Below, in pieces: positions 24,352-32,383 of a stretch of 64,000 nt of DNA. A program made the position numbers and the translations under genes. Below the pieces are notes generated by a model. The model saw only the letters and a program-made list of their open reading frames with translations. It was not told where the DNA came from and ran no database searches. This stretch comes from Actinomadura violacea (GTDB taxonomy: Bacteria; Actinomycetota; Actinomycetes; Streptosporangiales; Streptosporangiaceae): contig NZ_JAGEPF010000037.1 of assembly GCF_017573465.1 (NCBI RefSeq), positions 48,681-112,680 on the forward strand, read 5' to 3'. How positions within the stretch are numbered: the stretch's first letter is position 1; every line of letters begins with the position of its first letter.

Positions 24352-24897
24352 CTACAGGTAGGGGCCGGAGGAGCGGGGCCCCTGCTCCTCCTGCTGCTCC
24401 ATGCCCTGCGGCATCATGCCCGCGGGCAGCGCCCGCCGCATCTGCTCCAGCTGCGCGCGCGCCGCCATCTGCTGCGCGAACAGCGTCGTCTGGATGCCGT
24501 GGAACAGCCCCTCCAGCCAGCCGACCAGCTGCGCCTGCGCGATCCGCAGCTCCGACTCGCTCGGCACCACGCCCTCGGTGAACGGCAGCGACAGCCGCTC
24601 CAGCTCCTCGACCAGCTCCGGGGCGAGGCCGTCCTCGAGCTCCTTGATGGACGACTTGTGGATCTCCCGCAGCCGGGCCCGGCTCGCCTCGTCCAGCGGG
24701 GCGGCCTTGACCTCGTCCAGCAGCTGGCGGATCATCCCGCCGATCCGCATCACCTTCGCGGGCTGCTCCACCATCTCGGTGATCGACTTGCCCTCGGACT
24801 CGCCGCCCTCGCCCGCGCCCTCGAACGCGATGCCGTTCGGCCCGACCACGAGGACCTGCGGTTCCTGTTCCGACTGGTTCTTCGAAGGCTCGCTCAT
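24352..24897 (-). CDS. bpa: Bacterial proteasome activator Bpa/PafE
   Basis: This 181-residue homologue of Mycobacterium PafE (Rv3780) forms a dodecameric ATP-independent ring that opens the 20S proteasome for unfolded substrates such as HspR. The conserved core is clear: MVEQPAKVMRIGGMIRQLLD, RLREIHKSSIKELEDGLAPE, LRIAQAQLVGWLEGLFHGIQ and LFAQQMAARAQLEQM. The C-terminus reads SGPYL. In mycobacteria it is GQYL, which docks into the proteasome alpha ring, so the Gln-to-Pro change next to the key Tyr-Leu is notable. It lies 13 bases after the quinone oxidoreductase gene on the same strand, so the two are probably cotranscribed. The organism therefore should have a 20S proteasome. Confidence 0.96.
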   Translation of the reverse strand: MSEPSKNQSEQEPQVLVVGPNGIAFEGAGEGGESEGKSITEMVEQPAKVMRIGGMIRQLLDEVKAAPLDEASRARLREIHKSSIKELEDGLAPELVEELERLSLPFTEGVVPSESELRIAQAQLVGWLEGLFHGIQTTLFAQQMAARAQLEQMRRALPAGMMPQGMEQQEEQGPRSSGPYL

Positions 24898-24910
24898 ATC
24901 TCCCTCATCC

Positions 24911-25867
24911 TCACACGGTCAGCAGGATCTTGCCGACGTGGCCGCTCTGCTCCATCAGCCGGTGCGCCGCGGCGGCGTCGGCCATCGGCACCCGCCGGTC
25001 GACGACCGGGCGGACCTCCCCCGACTCCAGCAGCGGCCACACGTGCTCGCGGACGGCCGCCACGATCTCCGCCTTCTCCTCCAACGGACGGGACCGCAGC
25101 GCCGTTGCGTGGACGAGCGCCCTTTTCCGCAGCAGCGCGTTGATGTCCAGCTCCGCCTTCGTCCCGCCCTGCAGCCCGATGATCATCAGCCGGCCGCCCG
25201 TCGCGAGGGCCCCGACGTTGCGCTCCAGGTACTTCGCGCCGATCACGTCCAGGATCACGTCGTACGGGCCGCGCTCGGCGAAGTCGTCCTCGCGGTAGTT
25301 GATCACGACGTCGGCGCCCAGCTCGCGGCAGCGGGCCGCCTTCTCCGCGCTGCCGACGGTGCACGCCACCGTCGCGCCGGCCGCCTTCGCCAGCTGGATC
25401 GCCAGCGTCCCGATCCCGCTGCCGCCGCCGTGCACGAGGAACGACTCCCCGGCGCGCAGCCCGGCGAGCATGAAGACGTTCGAGTACACCGTGCACGCGA
25501 CCTCCGGCAGGCCCGCCGCGTCCACCAGGTCCACGCCGCGCGGCACGGGGAGCAGTTGCGAGGCGGGCACCGCGACCCGCTCGGCGTAGCCGCCGCCGGA
25601 CAGCAGCCCGCACACCTCGTCGCCCGGCGCCAGGCCCGTCACGCCGTCGCCGAGCGCGGCGACCCGCCCCGACACCTCCAGCCCCGGATACGGCGACGCG
25701 CCCTCGGGCGGGTTGTAGAAGCCCATCCGCTGCATCACGTCCGCGCGGTTCACCGCGCTCGCCACCACGTCGACCAGCACCTCGCCCGGCCCGGGCTCCG
25801 GATCGGGCACCCGCGTCCACTCCAGGACCTCGGCGTCCCCCGGCTCGCGAATCACGATCGCATGCAT
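24911..25867 (-). CDS. NAD(P)H quinone oxidoreductase, zinc-free MDR type (PIG3-like)
   Basis: This 318-residue medium-chain reductase has a GroES-like N-domain (NRADVMQRMGFYNPPEGASP, PGLEVSGRVAALGDGV, GDEVCGLLSGGGYAE) and a nucleotide-binding domain with VHGGGSGIGTLAIQLAKAAG near residue 145. Zinc-ligand residues are absent, as in quinone reductases. It would reduce quinones or enones with NADPH. ATG 25867 is chosen: a TAGCGT -10 box (plus-strand 25875-25880) ends exactly 7 bases before it, and no Shine-Dalgarno is seen. GTG 25876 would overlap that box. It is cotranscribed with bpa, which suggests a stress context. Confidence 0.92.
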   Translation of the reverse strand: MHAIVIREPGDAEVLEWTRVPDPEPGPGEVLVDVVASAVNRADVMQRMGFYNPPEGASPYPGLEVSGRVAALGDGVTGLAPGDEVCGLLSGGGYAERVAVPASQLLPVPRGVDLVDAAGLPEVACTVYSNVFMLAGLRAGESFLVHGGGSGIGTLAIQLAKAAGATVACTVGSAEKAARCRELGADVVINYREDDFAERGPYDVILDVIGAKYLERNVGALATGGRLMIIGLQGGTKAELDINALLRKRALVHATALRSRPLEEKAEIVAAVREHVWPLLESGEVRPVVDRRVPMADAAAAHRLMEQSGHVGKILLTV

Positions 25868-26048
25868 GACCGTCACGCTACCGGGCGGCGGCCGGACGCA
25901 CCGTACGCGCGGCCCTCCCGCACCCGCCGGGGCAACGTCGATCTACGGACGTGATGCGTGGTATTGACGCGCAGGTATCCTGCGTGGGGGTCGTTTTGCC
26001 CTCCTGCTCCGTAATGATCATCTGAGGTGTGCCCGAGGGGAGAAATCG

Positions 26049-28190
26049 GTGGCGAGGAACGAGCACGACGGGCGTTCCCTTGAGGAGCGGCTGGCCTCTC
26101 TCGACGCGATGAGCGGCGAGGCGACGGGGCCGTCCGACCCCGCCCCGCCGGCCGCCACCGAGGGCGAGCAACCGGCCGGGCAGCCCCCCGGGCAGGCCGT
26201 CCAGGCCGGGCAGCAGCCGCAGGGCGCCGACCAGCAGGCCGCGCCGCCGCAGGGCGCCCCCGCCGAGCCCGGGCAGCCGCCCCAGCACGACCCCAACGCC
26301 AACCCGTGGCTGGCCGCGCCGCCGCTCCAGCCGCCGGAGAACTTCGGCCCGGACTTCGGCCCCGAGAGCTTCGGGCCGCCCCCGCCCGTCCCGGGCGCGG
26401 CGCAGAACCTGCCGCCCTACAACGGCGAGCCCATGCCCCAGCCGTTCGACGGCGGCATGCTGCCCCCGCCGTACGCCGCCGGGTACCAGCCGTTCGAGCC
26501 GCAGCAGCCCTGGGAGACCGGGCCGCCGCAGCCGTACGACGCGGGCGGCCAGGGCGCGCCGCCGCTCGACCAGCTCCCGCCGTACATGCCCGACCAGCCG
26601 TTCCCGCCGCCGATGGACCCGAACGCGGGCAGCCCCCAGCCGTTCCCCGGCGACCCGAACGGCGCCCAGACCTTCCCGCAGGACCCGAACGCGCAGTCGT
26701 TCGCGCCGGATCCGAATGCGCAGCCGTTCCCGCAGGACCCGAATGCCCAGTCCTTCGCGCCTGACCCGAACGCGCAGCCCTTCGGGCAGGATCCGAATGC
26801 GCAGTCGTTCGCGCCGGATCCGAATGCGCAGCCCTTCGGGCAGGACCCGAATGCGCAGGCGTTCCCGCAGGATCCCAACGCGCAGTCGTTCGCGCCCGAC
26901 CCCGCCGCGCAGTCCTTCGGGCAGGAGCCGAACGCGAGCGCCCAGCCGTACGCCGCCGACCCCAACGCCGGTCAGCCGTACGCGCAGAACGCGGGCGGTC
27001 AGCCGTACCCGGTCGACCCGAACACCGGGCAGCCCTATCTCGTCGACCCCAACACGGGCCAGCCGTACGCGGTCGACCCGGCGACCGGCCAGTCCTACTT
27101 CGTCGACCCGAACACGGGCCGGCCGCTGCAGGGCTACGCGTACCCGCAGCAGGGCCAGCCGGCGCAGCCCGGGGCGTACCAGCAGGTCCCGCCGGGGCAG
27201 CAGCCGTACCCGGGCCAGCAGCCGCAACAGCAGCAGGGCGACCCGAACGACACCGACAGCCTCAGCTCCGAGAACCTGCTCGGCGAGCGCCGCATCGCGC
27301 CGTCCTCCGGCTGGCGGCGCGCCGTCTACAAGGCCACCGGCGGCAGCGTCCACCCCGGCGAGTCGCAGGGCGAGATGCGCCGCAAGGACCTCATCGCCCG
27401 CGCCCGCACCGCCGTGGCGGGCGGCCACCACCGCGTCGCGGTGATGTCGCTCAAGGGCGGCGTCGGCAAGACGACCACCACGACCGGCCTCGGCTCGATG
27501 CTCGGCTCGATCCGCGGCGACACCGTGATCGCGGTGGACGCCAACCCCGACCGCGGCACGCTGTCGGACAAGGTCCGGCTGGAGACCGCCGCGACGGTCC
27601 GCGACCTGCTCAACGGCCGCGACAAGATCCAGCGGTACGCCGACGTCCGCGCGTTCACCTCGCAGAACGCCGCGCGTCTCGAGGTGCTCGCCTCCGACCG
27701 CGACCCCGCGGTCAGCGAGGCGTTCAGCGCCGAGGACTACGAGGCCGTCGCCGCCGTCCTGGAGCAGTACTACTCCATCTGCATCACCGACTGCGGGACG
27801 GGCCTGCTGCACTCGGCGATGGCCGGGGTGCTGAAGCTCGCCGACCAGCTCGTCCTGGTCAGCTCCCCGTCGGTGGACGGCGCCCGGTCCGCGAGCGCGA
27901 CCCTCGACTGGCTGGAGGCGCACGACCACGGCCACCTGGTCCGCAACGGCGTCGTGGTGCTGTCGATGGTCCGCAACCGCACCCGCAGCCAGGTCGACCT
28001 GGACAAGCTGCAGGCGCACTTCGAGAGCCGCTGCCGCGCCGTCGTCCGCATCCCCTACGACGACCACCTGGAGGAGGGCGCCGAGGTGGAGCTGGAGCAG
28101 CTCGCCCAGACGACGCGGGAGGCCTACCTCACCCTGGCCGCCGTCGTCGGCGACGGTTTCGCCTACCCGCGTCCCGACCGCACGTCCTGA
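26049..28190 (+). CDS. MinD/ParA-like ATPase with long Pro/Gln-rich N-terminal repeats
   Basis: The protein has 713 residues. Residues 1-425 are low complexity and rich in Pro, Gln, Asn and Asp, with nine consecutive DPNAQ-type 9-residue repeats (from residue 212) and a second set of DPNTGQPY repeats (from residue 317). Residues 455-713 form a deviant-Walker ATPase: VMSLKGGVGKTTTTTGLG (P-loop), VDANPDRGTL, and a CGTGLLHSA segment in place of the usual DxxPG. The layout resembles EspI/SCO5717-type ATPases linked to type VII secretion and to polar organisation in actinobacteria, but no ESX genes are present here. GTG 26049 follows GAGGGGAGA. The long tail may bind SH3-like or coiled-coil partners. 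Confidence 0.85.
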   Translation: MARNEHDGRSLEERLASLDAMSGEATGPSDPAPPAATEGEQPAGQPPGQAVQAGQQPQGADQQAAPPQGAPAEPGQPPQHDPNANPWLAAPPLQPPENFGPDFGPESFGPPPPVPGAAQNLPPYNGEPMPQPFDGGMLPPPYAAGYQPFEPQQPWETGPPQPYDAGGQGAPPLDQLPPYMPDQPFPPPMDPNAGSPQPFPGDPNGAQTFPQDPNAQSFAPDPNAQPFPQDPNAQSFAPDPNAQPFGQDPNAQSFAPDPNAQPFGQDPNAQAFPQDPNAQSFAPDPAAQSFGQEPNASAQPYAADPNAGQPYAQNAGGQPYPVDPNTGQPYLVDPNTGQPYAVDPATGQSYFVDPNTGRPLQGYAYPQQGQPAQPGAYQQVPPGQQPYPGQQPQQQQGDPNDTDSLSSENLLGERRIAPSSGWRRAVYKATGGSVHPGESQGEMRRKDLIARARTAVAGGHHRVAVMSLKGGVGKTTTTTGLGSMLGSIRGDTVIAVDANPDRGTLSDKVRLETAATVRDLLNGRDKIQRYADVRAFTSQNAARLEVLASDRDPAVSEAFSAEDYEAVAAVLEQYYSICITDCGTGLLHSAMAGVLKLADQLVLVSSPSVDGARSASATLDWLEAHDHGHLVRNGVVVLSMVRNRTRSQVDLDKLQAHFESRCRAVVRIPYDDHLEEGAEVELEQLAQTTREAYLTLAAVVGDGFAYPRPDRTS
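26652..26930. repeat. Tandem 27-bp coding repeats (DPNAQ units)
   Basis: After a 30-bp DPNGAQTFPQ unit, nine 27-bp units from 26682 code for DPNAQ(S/P/A)F(AP/PQ/GQ). Alternating subtypes indicate expansion by 54-bp blocks. Confidence 0.9.
27001..27125. repeat. Tandem 30-bp coding repeats (VDPNTGQPY units)
   Basis: Four units code for VDPNTGQPYL, VDPNTGQPYA, VDPATGQSYF and VDPNTGRPL in the same ATPase gene. Confidence 0.85.
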
Positions 28191-28227
28191 CCCGTCCGGC
28201 GCGGCGCCGCCGCTAGAGTCGCCTCAC

Positions 28228-28608
28228 GTGGAGAGCGACGACCAGGGCGTCTACGTGGGCAGGGCCGCCGCGGACGCGGCGGCCGACCGCGGCTGGCTGC
28301 TCGGGCACTTCAAGCCGCCCGGCGACCTGCGGCACAGCGACGACGTCGAGATCAAGTGGGGCGTCCACCCCAAGGGCGAGCGGCGCGCGCGCTGGACGGG
28401 CGGTGAGAAGCGCACCGCGCTGCTCGTCCTGATCAGCGGCCGGTTCCGGCTCGAGTTCCCCGGACGCGACGTGGTGCTCGCCGAGCCCGGCGACTACGTG
28501 GTGTGGGGACGCGGCATCGACCATTCCTGGCAGGCCGAGGAGGAGTCGGTCGTGATGACGGTCCGGTGGCCGTCGATCCCGGGATATGCGGTCGAGGCGG
28601 CCGGATGA
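28228..28608 (+). CDS. Small cupin-fold protein
   Basis: This 126-residue protein has the double-stranded beta-helix pattern of a cupin: IKWGVHPKGERRARWTGGEK, then LLVLISGRFRLEFPGRDVVL and LAEPGDYVVWGRGIDHSWQA. The metal ligands are only partly recognisable (one His in GIDHSW), so it may be a small-molecule sensor and not an enzyme. GTG 28228 stands 8 bases after a TAGAGT box (28214-28219) with no Shine-Dalgarno, so the mRNA is probably leaderless. It sits between the MinD-like gene and tRNA-Ser without obvious functional linkage. Confidence 0.75.
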   Translation: MESDDQGVYVGRAAADAAADRGWLLGHFKPPGDLRHSDDVEIKWGVHPKGERRARWTGGEKRTALLVLISGRFRLEFPGRDVVLAEPGDYVVWGRGIDHSWQAEEESVVMTVRWPSIPGYAVEAAG

Positions 28609-28614
28609 GCCCGC

Positions 28615-28620
28615 TATCGT
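28615..28620 (+). promoter_or_regulatory. Probable -10 box of tRNA-Ser
   Basis: TATCGT lies 26 bases before the mature 5' end of the tRNA. The -35 is unclear. Confidence 0.35.
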
Positions 28621-28646
28621 TGGCCGTGGCCACCGGGCGTGGCCGA

Positions 28647-28735
28647 GGAGAGTTCGCATAGTGGACTAGTGCAGGCGCCTTGAAAGCGCCCAGGGCTGGG
28701 GACAGTCCTCGTGGGTTCGAATCCCACACTCTCCG
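28647..28735 (+). tRNA. tRNA-Ser (anticodon UGA)
   Basis: The acceptor stem pairs GGAGAGT (28647-28653) with ACTCTCC (28728-28734), followed by discriminator G. The anticodon arm is GGCGC-CTTGAAA-GCGCC with TGA at 28681-28683. A long class II variable arm (GGGCTGGGGACAGTCC) and a GTTCGAATC T-arm confirm tRNA-Ser reading UCA. The 3' CCA is not encoded. Confidence 0.98.
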
Positions 28736-28742
28736 CCCTCCT

Positions 28743-28784
28743 CGGATGCCATGGAAACCGCCCTAAACGGGCGGAAGGCATCCG
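28743..28784 (+). terminator. Two-tier hairpin after tRNA-Ser
   Basis: The outer stem CGGATGCC (28743-28750) pairs with 28777-28784. The inner stem CCGCCC (28758-28763) pairs with 28769-28774 over a TAAAC loop. It has no T run. It probably ends the tRNA transcript and also borders the next promoter (TACCCT 28786-28791). Confidence 0.55.
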
Positions 28785-28798
28785 TTACCCTCTTCGGC

Positions 28799-28963
28799 AT
28801 GTCGCAGACACCGAATGATCCGGCAGGAACCACCCACCAGTTTCAGAACTTCGCCAACCGGGCGCCGGCCGAGAAGTCGGGGCCGAACATGCCGCTCATC
28901 GTCGGCCTCGCCGTCCTCGCGGTCGTCGTCGTGGCCGGCCTGATCGCGCTCATGATGGTCTGA
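28799..28963 (+). CDS. Small single-helix membrane protein (54 aa)
   Basis: A 54-residue open frame starts MSQTPNDPAGTTHQFQNFAN. After a polar N-terminal half it has one hydrophobic helix (MPLIVGLAVLAVVVVAGLIA) at the C-terminus, so it is a tail-anchored protein. ATG 28799 stands exactly 7 bases after TACCCT (28786-28791), the leaderless pattern seen throughout this window; an upstream ATG at 28751 lies inside the hairpin and is not favoured. The role is unknown. It is convergent with the M15 peptidase gene, with a 7-bp hairpin (28984-29001) between them. Confidence 0.7.
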   Translation: MSQTPNDPAGTTHQFQNFANRAPAEKSGPNMPLIVGLAVLAVVVVAGLIALMMV

Positions 28964-29075
28964 CTCCGGGCGGCAGCCCGCGCGGACGCGCCGACGCGTC
29001 CACCCCCCGTGCGCGGGCCCGGCCCGGCGGCGCGACCGGCGGCCACCGCGAGCGGCGCGCCCGCCGGTCCGGGCG

Positions 29076-29834
29076 TCAGCGGCCGTTGCTGCTGAAGTGC
29101 TGGTAGTCGCGGGCCCCGCTCCACTCGCCGCCCCAGCCCCAGCCGATCGAGGCGAACGCCTTCACCACCCGGTCGCCGGCGTGGATCACCCCGGGATCGC
29201 GGTTCTTCCGGTTCGCGTACTTCGCACAGTTCTTGTGGGCGACGTGCCCGTCCGCGTAGACGTACGGGTTCTGGCACGTGTTGAGGTCGACGGCGAGACC
29301 GAAGGCGTGCTGGGAGAACGAGCTGGACCCGGTGGCGTTGCGGCAGTTGAACGCGGAGGTGTTGCCGGCCTCGATGGAGGCGAAGTCGCTTCCCTTGTAC
29401 TTGTCGACCGGCTCCATGCGCTCGATCGGGTAGCGCATGTCGTAGAGCTTGCGGAACACCGTCACGAGGTCGCCGGCCGCCTTGGCGTTGACGACGAGCT
29501 GCCCGTTGGCGTGCGGCTTCTTGTCCATGCCCCAGTAGGTCATCTGGATCATCCGGAGCCCGGACGGCGCGACCGGGCAGCCCTGATGCCAGGAGTACTT
29601 GAGGTCCCCGGCGGCGACCTTCTTGATCTGCGCCTGGAACTTCTGGCTGGTCGGCTTCGCCGACGGCTTCTCCGACCGGGTGGCGGTCCCGGTGGCGGTC
29701 GGCGGCGTGGCGGGCGTCGCCGATCCGGACTTGCCCCCGTTGTCGGATCCGTTGCCGCATCCGGTCGCGGCGGCCGACACGGTGATGAACACGGCGGCGA
29801 ACGCCGCACTGCGAAGTGGCCCTCTGGCTGGCAT
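29076..29834 (-). CDS. M15-family peptidase lipoprotein (D,D-carboxypeptidase-like)
   Basis: This 252-residue exported protein has signal peptide MPARGPLRSAAFAAVFITVS followed by AAATGC, a lipobox with Cys at residue 25, so it is a membrane-anchored lipoprotein. After a Thr/Pro/Ser linker the C-terminal domain carries the M15 zinc motifs: SSFSQHAFGLAVDLNTC (His and Asp ligands near residue 178) and DYQHFSSN near the end (catalytic or third-ligand His). M15 enzymes trim cell-wall peptides. The start is set at ATG 29834 because the lipoprotein signal begins there; no strong Shine-Dalgarno is visible. Confidence 0.88.
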   Translation of the reverse strand: MPARGPLRSAAFAAVFITVSAAATGCGNGSDNGGKSGSATPATPPTATGTATRSEKPSAKPTSQKFQAQIKKVAAGDLKYSWHQGCPVAPSGLRMIQMTYWGMDKKPHANGQLVVNAKAAGDLVTVFRKLYDMRYPIERMEPVDKYKGSDFASIEAGNTSAFNCRNATGSSSFSQHAFGLAVDLNTCQNPYVYADGHVAHKNCAKYANRKNRDPGVIHAGDRVVKAFASIGWGWGGEWSGARDYQHFSSNGR

Positions 29835-29998
29835 CTTTGCAGGATGGCACGTCGCGAGTCCTTCGCGTTGGACCTCGGATTCGCTACGGTGCGTTTGACG
29901 GCGCGTCCGCCGGAAAGGGGCCGGGGCGAACGGGCCGCGAACGTCGTCCACCTCGCCGGGCATGTCGCCCGGCTTCCGCCGGCCCTCAGGGAGCCGGA

Positions 29999-30430
29999 AT
30001 GGCGGATCCGCAGGAGAGGGACGTCCCGAGCCTCGAGGACGAGATCTTCGCCGTCGCGCAGAGCGTGCAGGAGGACCCGGGCGCGGACGCCGCGCGCCCG
30101 CGGCTGCGGCTGCGCTCCGAGCGGGCGCTGGACATCGCCGAGCGCACGCGGGCGCTGAGCGGCCGGGAGGTCGGCGCGATCGCCGCCGGGTTCGGACTGT
30201 TCGTGTTCATCGACTTCGTGATGATGTACGCGCCGCTGATGATGAGCCGTCGGCCGAGCCTGCTGCCGCAGTTCGTGACGCTGCTGGTGCTGGCGTTCGG
30301 GCTGGGCGGGCTGCTGGTGTGGAAGGTCGGCGGCCGGTGGCGGTCGTTCGGCGCGGGGATGATGCTGGCGTGGGTGTTCCTCACCCTGGTGTCGGTGGGG
30401 TTCCTGACCGGGGTGACAGTCACGCTCTAG
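29999..30430 (+). CDS. Three-helix membrane protein of unknown function
   Basis: This is a 143-residue protein. An acidic and Arg-rich cytoplasmic N-terminus (residues 1-55, DVPSLEDEIFAVAQSVQEDP) is followed by three hydrophobic helices (VGAIAAGFGLFVFIDFVMMY, FVTLLVLAFGLGGLLVW, GAGMMLAWVFLTLVSVGFLT). No family is recognised. ATG 29999 follows GGGAG by 6 bases. It is divergent from the M15 peptidase gene and ends one base before the stop codon of the convergent MarR gene. Confidence 0.8.
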   Translation: MADPQERDVPSLEDEIFAVAQSVQEDPGADAARPRLRLRSERALDIAERTRALSGREVGAIAAGFGLFVFIDFVMMYAPLMMSRRPSLLPQFVTLLVLAFGLGGLLVWKVGGRWRSFGAGMMLAWVFLTLVSVGFLTGVTVTL

Positions 30431-30431
30431 C

Positions 30432-30890
30432 TCAGCTCGCGCCGAGCCGCTTGAGGACGGCGCCGAAGGCCCGTCCGATGGCCTCCAGGTCGGCGGGGTC
30501 GATCACGTCGATCAGGTGCTCGCGGACGACCTCGACGTGGTCGCGGGCGGCACGTTCCAGCGCGGCGTAGCCCTCCTCGGTGAGCTGCGCGTAGACGCCG
30601 CGCTTGTCGGTGCCGCAGTTGTCCCGCTTGACCAGGCCCTTGGACTCCAGCCGGGAGCAGGTGTGCGACAGGCGGCTGCGCGACTGGCTGGCGTTGGCGG
30701 CGAGCTCGGCCATCCGCAGCCGGTGGTCGGGCGCCTCCGACAGCCGGACGAGGATCTCGTACTCCGACACCGACAGCCCGTGCTTGGTCTTCAGGTCGCG
30801 GTCCATGAGCTCGGTGAGCCGGACGCTGCCGTCGACGTAGGCCCGCCAATCGCGCTGCTGGGAGGCATCGAGCCAGCGTGGTTCGCTCAT
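30432..30890 (-). CDS. MarR-family regulator divergent from pirin
   Basis: This 152-residue winged-helix repressor has GLSVSEYEILVRLSEAPDHR near residue 38, recognition-helix region ANASQSRSRLSHTCSRLESK near 65, and a wing with KRDNCGTDKRGVYAQLTEEG near 88. The Cys in DNCGTDKRG is a possible redox or ligand-sensing residue. ATG 30890 is leaderless by position: TATACT ends exactly 7 bases before it. A 7-bp inverted repeat (30913-30930) overlaps its -35 box, which predicts autorepression and control of the divergent pirin gene. Confidence 0.92.
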   Translation of the reverse strand: MSEPRWLDASQQRDWRAYVDGSVRLTELMDRDLKTKHGLSVSEYEILVRLSEAPDHRLRMAELAANASQSRSRLSHTCSRLESKGLVKRDNCGTDKRGVYAQLTEEGYAALERAARDHVEVVREHLIDVIDPADLEAIGRAFGAVLKRLGAS

Positions 30891-30897
30891 GCGGATC

Positions 30898-30930
30898 AGT
30901 ATAGTCCGGGAATAGTTGAACCATCAACTA
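30898..30930. promoter_or_regulatory. marR promoter and TAGTTGA operator
   Basis: On the minus strand TTGATG (plus-strand 30922-30927), 18 bases and TATACT (plus-strand 30898-30903) form a good promoter. TAGTTGA-N4-TCAACTA (30913-30930) is a perfect inverted repeat covering the -35 box, placed as a MarR operator in the divergent region. Confidence 0.7.
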
Positions 30931-30982
30931 GATTGTAGGGGGCAACGCCCGCCACGGACGGGCACCGACGGAGGAGGACCCC

Positions 30983-31984
30983 ATGCCAGCCGTGATGGCC
31001 GACCCGCTGACCCTGCCCCGGCTGCCGCTGCTGCCGGAGGCGGACACCGACTGGCGCCGCGTCGCCAAGATCGTCACCGCGAAGCGCCACCTGGAGGGCG
31101 AGGGCTTCGAGGTCCGCCGCCCCTTCCCCGGCATCGACCTGTCCCTCGCCGACCCGTTCCTCCTCCTCGACCACATGGGCGCCGTCGAGTACGCCCCCGG
31201 CGAGGCGAAGGGTACGCCCTGGCACCCGCACCGCGGGTTCGAGACCGTCACCTACATCATCGACGGCGCCTTCCAGCACCAGGACACCACGGGCGGCGGC
31301 GGCCTCATCTCCGACGGCGCCACCCAGTGGATGACGGCCGCGTCCGGCATCCAGCACATCGAGCAGCCGCCGCCCGAACTCGTCACCAAGGGCGGCCTGT
31401 TCCACGGCGTCCAGCTCTGGGTGAACCTGCCGCGCGCGCAGAAGTGGGTGGAACCCCGCTACCAGGACATCCAGGCCCGCGACGTCAAGCTGCTCGCCGC
31501 CGACGACGGCTCCTCGCTCGTCCGGGTGATCGCCGGCTCCCTCGCCGGCCACGACGGCCCCGGCGTCACCTACACGCCGATCAACTACCTGCACGCCACC
31601 GTCGCGCCCGGCGCCCGCCTCACCCTGCCGTGGCCGCGCGAGTTCAACGCGATGGTCTACGTCCTGTCCGGACGCGGCACCGCCGGCGTCGAGGAGATCG
31701 GTCTGGACGAGGGTCAGCTCGCGGTCTTCGCGGGCTCGCACCACCACGGCTCGCAGGACGGCCTCGTCGTCCGCGCCGCCGACTCCCAGCCCCTCGCCAG
31801 CGCGAACGGCTGGGAGATCCTGATCCTCGGCGGCCTCCCCATCCGCGAGCCCGTCGCCCGCTACGGCCCGTTCGTCATGAACACCCGCGACGAGATCGTC
31901 CAGGCGTTCGAGGACTTCCAGGCCGGCCGCATGGGCACCGTCCCCGTCCCCCACCTGTCCGCCGCGGACGAGCCCCTGTCCTGA
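30983..31984 (+). CDS. Pirin family protein
   Basis: This 333-residue bicupin shows the pirin signature: PFLLLDHMGAVEYAPGEAKG near residue 58, then WHPHRGFETVTYIIDGAFQH with two of the metal-binding His and the Glu near residue 80, QWMTAASGIQHIEQPP near 113, and the C-terminal cupin (FVMNTRDEIVQAFEDFQAGR). Pirins bind iron; some act as quercetinases and others as transcription cofactors. ATG 30983 follows GGAGG. The divergent MarR regulator with a shared operator suggests induction by a phenolic or oxidative signal; that is inference. Confidence 0.93.
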   Translation: MPAVMADPLTLPRLPLLPEADTDWRRVAKIVTAKRHLEGEGFEVRRPFPGIDLSLADPFLLLDHMGAVEYAPGEAKGTPWHPHRGFETVTYIIDGAFQHQDTTGGGGLISDGATQWMTAASGIQHIEQPPPELVTKGGLFHGVQLWVNLPRAQKWVEPRYQDIQARDVKLLAADDGSSLVRVIAGSLAGHDGPGVTYTPINYLHATVAPGARLTLPWPREFNAMVYVLSGRGTAGVEEIGLDEGQLAVFAGSHHHGSQDGLVVRAADSQPLASANGWEILILGGLPIREPVARYGPFVMNTRDEIVQAFEDFQAGRMGTVPVPHLSAADEPLS

Positions 31985-31986
31985 GG

Positions 31987-32029
31987 AAAAGGGCGGCGGC
32001 GCGGCCCGGGGGAAGCCGCACCGCCGCCC
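31987..32029 (-). terminator. Terminator of the minus-strand hypothetical pair
   Basis: GGGCGGCGG (31991-31999) pairs with 32021-32029 and GCGGC (32001-32005) with 32015-32019, with one mismatch between them. Read on the minus strand the stem is followed by TTTT (plus-strand 31987-31990). It also lies 3' of the pirin gene. Confidence 0.75.
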
Positions 32030-32032
32030 GGC

Positions 32033-32383
32033 TCAGGCGGCGCTCAGCACCCCGACCATGCGTCGGAACCAGCCGCTCCGGCGCGTCCGCTCGTCCCGCG
32101 CCGCGACCGGACGCCAGGGCTCACCCACCCGTGAGGGCGCCCGCCCCTGGGCGGACGCCGCCCGAACCGGCGGGCACCCCGCGCCGATCTCGCACAGCAC
32201 CCGCACGAGCGCCGCAGGCGTCCCGGCCTCCACCAACCGGTCACGCCCCACCCAGTCACGCGCGACCGCCCACCACCGTCCCGTGTACTCGCCACGCCAC
32301 GCCGACACCCCAGGGAACCGCCGCGCGAGTTCCGCCGCCACCCGCTCAGGATCGAGTTCGACGACCGCCCATGGCGCCGTCAT
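32033..32383 (-). CDS. Hypothetical protein, second gene of a coupled pair
   Basis: This 116-residue protein starts MTAPWAVVELDPERVAAELA and includes AWRGEYTGRWWAVARDWVGR and LVEAGTPAALVRVLCEIGAG, then an Arg/Pro-rich tail. Tryptophan spacing suggests a small globular fold. No family is named with confidence. ATG 32383 overlaps the stop of the preceding gene (ATGA), so the two are translated together. In actinomycetes such pairs often sit beside GntR and RsbW-like genes, as here, and may form an accessory regulatory module. Confidence 0.75.
   Translation of the reverse strand: MTAPWAVVELDPERVAAELARRFPGVSAWRGEYTGRWWAVARDWVGRDRLVEAGTPAALVRVLCEIGAGCPPVRAASAQGRAPSRVGEPWRPVAARDERTRRSGWFRRMVGVLSAA

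Noticed and set aside
26652..27125. Regular repeats suggestive of a CRISPR array
   Set aside because: The repeats are in frame, code for DPNAQ and DPNTGQPY units and have no unique spacers.
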